Of a stretch of DNA of 21,744 nucleotides, positions 20,464 through 21,744 are shown piece after piece (position 1 is the stretch's first letter; each line of letters opens with the position of its first letter). Below the pieces are notes generated by a model. It made no database searches and had not been told where the DNA came from. It worked only from the letters and a program-made list of their open reading frames with translations. The stretch lies in IMG/VR virus record IMGVR_UViG_3300018481_000687, positions 1 through 21,744 of that record; one strand, written 5' to 3'. The stretch is from a virus. The translations under genes were made by a program, and so were the position numbers.

Positions 20464-20780
20464 TTATAATTACCGAACAAGCAAAACAAAAAATGCTCTC
20501 CATTTTGGAAGACGAAGGTGGAACCCTGGTTCGCTTCGGATTACAAGGTGGTGGGTGCAACGGATTTCAATACTTTATCACTCTTGAGAATAAACAAGAA
20601 GAAGATGATTTTGAATTTCCGTTAGATGAAGAACGTAAATTATTAGTGGATGCCATGAGCAACACATATTTACAAGAAGCAGAAATTGATTACAAGAAAG
20701 ATATGATGGGAGAAACTTTTGTGTTCAAAAATCCCAATGTTAAACATTCTTGTGGATGCGGCAGTTCTGTAGGATTTTAA
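20460..20780 (+). CDS. A-type Fe-S cluster carrier (IscA/ErpA/SufA-like)
   Basis: A 106-residue protein of the HesB/IscA family. [11 protein letters not shown] opens the fold, [11 protein letters not shown] holds the first cluster Cys (Cys33), and the C-terminus [12 protein letters not shown] holds the other two (Cys98, Cys100). FVFKNPN before them is typical of ErpA/SufA-like members. It binds and passes [2Fe-2S]/[4Fe-4S] clusters to apo-proteins in the cytoplasm. The gene overlaps clpP by ATGA, so the two are translationally coupled. Such carriers are known in T4-like marine phages; a recipient could be a phage Fe-S enzyme outside the window. The SufB/D-like gene at 8180 may be a partner. 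Confidence 0.95.
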   Translation: MIIITEQAKQKMLSILEDEGGTLVRFGLQGGGCNGFQYFITLENKQEEDDFEFPLDEERKLLVDAMSNTYLQEAEIDYKKDMMGETFVFKNPNVKHSCGCGSSVGF

Positions 20781-20787
20781 CACGTGA

Positions 20788-20795
20788 TATAAATA
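20788..20795 (+). promoter_or_regulatory. TATAAATA, exact T4 late promoter core
   Basis: Full octamer match, 19 bases before the lipase ATG and 8 bases after the Fe-S carrier stop. AAGGA lies between it and the start. Confidence 0.6.
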
Positions 20796-20814
20796 CGATA
20801 TATAAGGATATACC

Positions 20815-21546
20815 ATGGAAGAACCATCTAAGTTATTGTTAGGACTAGAAGCTGCCAGGGGAATCGCCGAATACGGGCTTGGTCTGATATTCAATACGCC
20901 TCTGCGATTTATCTCTCCACGAGGAGATGGCCACCCGGTATTAGTAATACCTGGATTAGGATCAAGTGATAGTTCAACGCAATACTTGAGGACCTTCCTT
21001 GATAGTATTGGATACATATCTTATAAATGGGGGTTAGGACGAAATCTTGGTCCACGTGGTGGAATGGATAAGATGGCTAATGATTTAATTAATCGTGTAA
21101 ATGAAGTATCAGCTGAAAATAGTGGTAAACAAATTAGTTTGATAGGTTGGAGTCTAGGTGGTATTTATAGTAGAGAAATTGCCAAATTATGTCCTGACGT
21201 AATTCGCCAAGTTATTACTCTCGGAACACCATTTAAATCCATCAGCGAAGGAACAAACGTAGGAAAGATATACGAAATTCTAAGTAAGGATAAAAGCATA
21301 CAGAATCCAGATATTTTGAAAAAGCTCAGTGAACCACCACCGGTACCATTTACTTCACTTTATAGTAAAACCGACGGTGTTGTGCATTGGGAATGTTCAC
21401 TCGAAGACGAGGGTCCCTTTTCACAAAATATTGAAGTTCCGGGTGCAAGTCATTTAGGTTTAGGACACAATCCGATTGCTATGTACCTTATTGCTGATAG
21501 GTTAACTCACACAAGAGACGATTGGATACATTACAAGGCTCGTTAA
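20815..21546 (+). CDS. Alpha/beta hydrolase, lipase-like
   Basis: A 243-residue serine hydrolase: oxyanion loop VLVIPGLGSS (~43-52), nucleophile elbow GWSLGG (Ser113), acid in YSKTDGVVHW (Asp187) and general base GASHLGLG (His213). The fold and the LGTPF segment after the nucleophile strand resemble bacterial triacylglycerol lipases and cutinase-like esterases. There is no signal peptide, but residues 5-28 are fairly hydrophobic (LLLGLEAARGIAEYGLGLIF) and could associate with membranes. A late-type promoter suggests expression near lysis or packaging into the virion. Likely targets are lipids or acylated surface polymers; not determined. It is followed by a perfect 12-bp hairpin. Confidence 0.85.
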   Translation: MEEPSKLLLGLEAARGIAEYGLGLIFNTPLRFISPRGDGHPVLVIPGLGSSDSSTQYLRTFLDSIGYISYKWGLGRNLGPRGGMDKMANDLINRVNEVSAENSGKQISLIGWSLGGIYSREIAKLCPDVIRQVITLGTPFKSISEGTNVGKIYEILSKDKSIQNPDILKKLSEPPPVPFTSLYSKTDGVVHWECSLEDEGPFSQNIEVPGASHLGLGHNPIAMYLIADRLTHTRDDWIHYKAR

Positions 21547-21561
21547 ATTAAGCGAAATAAA

Positions 21562-21588
21562 CAACACGGGCCCTTGGGGCCCGTGTTG
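21562..21588 (+). terminator. Perfect 12-bp GC-rich hairpin after the lipase gene
   Basis: CAACACGGGCCC (21562-21573) pairs with GGGCCCGTGTTG (21577-21588) around a TTG loop, 15 bases after the stop. No T-run follows, so it is either a weak terminator or an mRNA end stabiliser. Confidence 0.6.
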
Positions 21589-21602
21589 CATTGTGCAAAA
21601 AC

Positions 21603-21632
21603 TTGACATAACATATAGTATTATGCTAAAAT
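21603..21632 (+). promoter_or_regulatory. Sigma70-like promoter of the last gene
   Basis: TTGACA (21603-21608), an 18-base spacer and TAAAAT (21627-21632). GTATT (21618-21622)/AATAC (21630-21634) form a dyad over the -10. The 12-mer ACAATAGTAGTT at 21636 is shared with the DNA ligase promoter region. Confidence 0.75.
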
Positions 21633-21658
21633 ACAACAATAGTAGTTTGGAGATATAA

Positions 21659-21744
21659 ATGGACAAGAATACCTATGTGCCGATGAATGAACTGATTCGA
21701 GATAAGGAGAAATCCTGGACATTTACGCACATTAATCTACCCTA
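21659..21744 (+). CDS. Start of a gene cut by the window end
   Basis: An ATG with TTTGGAG 7 bases upstream and a sigma70 promoter in front. Twenty-eight codons are visible (MDKNTYVPMNELIRDKEK, then SWTFTHINLP) with no stop before the edge. Too short to assign. The promoter class groups it with the other genes I take to be early. Confidence 0.7.
   Translation, partial: MDKNTYVPMNELIRDKEKSWTFTHINLP

Overview
The window looks like part of a large lytic, T4-like (myovirus-type) phage genome that infects a Gram-negative, probably aquatic, bacterium. The evidence is a DNA ligase of the T4 gp30 type, an Rnl2-type RNA ligase, a DnaQ-type exonuclease, densely packed genes with ATGA/TAATG overlaps, T4-late-promoter-like ATAAATA octamers in the gaps, and short N-terminal peptides ending in LxE like T4 capsid-targeting sequences. 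Host-derived genes are unusually many: ClpX, ClpP, ClpS, Hsp20, ribosomal protein bS21, an A-type Fe-S carrier, a SufB/D-like protein and a superoxide dismutase. At least six proteins carry Sec signal peptides, and two of these look like small outer-membrane barrels. No IS element, CRISPR array or integrase is visible.

Layout. (1) 2-1037: the 3' part of clpX overlaps a bS21 gene. (2) 1038-3413: a promoter-bearing gap, three secreted proteins of unknown function, and an L,D-transpeptidase. (3) 3414-6298: an operon bounded by a near-consensus sigma70 promoter and a terminator. It encodes a processive family-2 glycosyltransferase, a small barrel-like protein, a Pro/Leu-rich peptide and a secreted NodB-type polysaccharide deacetylase. 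The pairing resembles PgaC/PgaB (IcaA/IcaB). (4) 6310-10105: a GH16 glycanase with a TPAP linker, Hsp20, ClpS, a SufB/D-like protein, a Fe/Mn superoxide dismutase and a small acidic protein. (5) 10086-12990: a promoter, a tRNA-like structured RNA with a long D-loop insertion, a small Zn-finger protein, DNA ligase, a second barrel-like protein and RNA ligase. (6) 13061-18604: a coupled late-type operon of three probable virion proteins (1213, 523 and 100 aa). (7) 18628-21546: exonuclease-DUF3820 fusion, the only minus-strand gene, ClpP overlapping an IscA/ErpA-type carrier, and a lipase-like hydrolase. (8) A new promoter and the start of another gene close the window.

Two promoter classes can be read by eye. 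Sigma70-like promoters precede the secreted proteins, the polysaccharide operon, clpS, the tRNA-like RNA, DNA ligase, the exonuclease and the last gene. Most have an inverted repeat over the -10 element. NATAAATA octamers precede GH16, hsp20, the SufB/D-like gene, the superoxide dismutase, the 1213-aa operon, the minus-strand gene and the lipase. A reasonable model is that the first class acts early with host RNA polymerase and the second late. Functionally, the genes suggest three programmes: rebuilding the host envelope (exopolysaccharide, deacetylase, L,D-transpeptidase, secreted proteins, GH16, lipase); reshaping host proteolysis and translation (Clp proteins, Hsp20, bS21); and supporting Fe-S and redox homeostasis (SufB/D-like, A-type carrier, superoxide dismutase). 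All functions are read from sequence motifs and remembered family sequences; no search was run.
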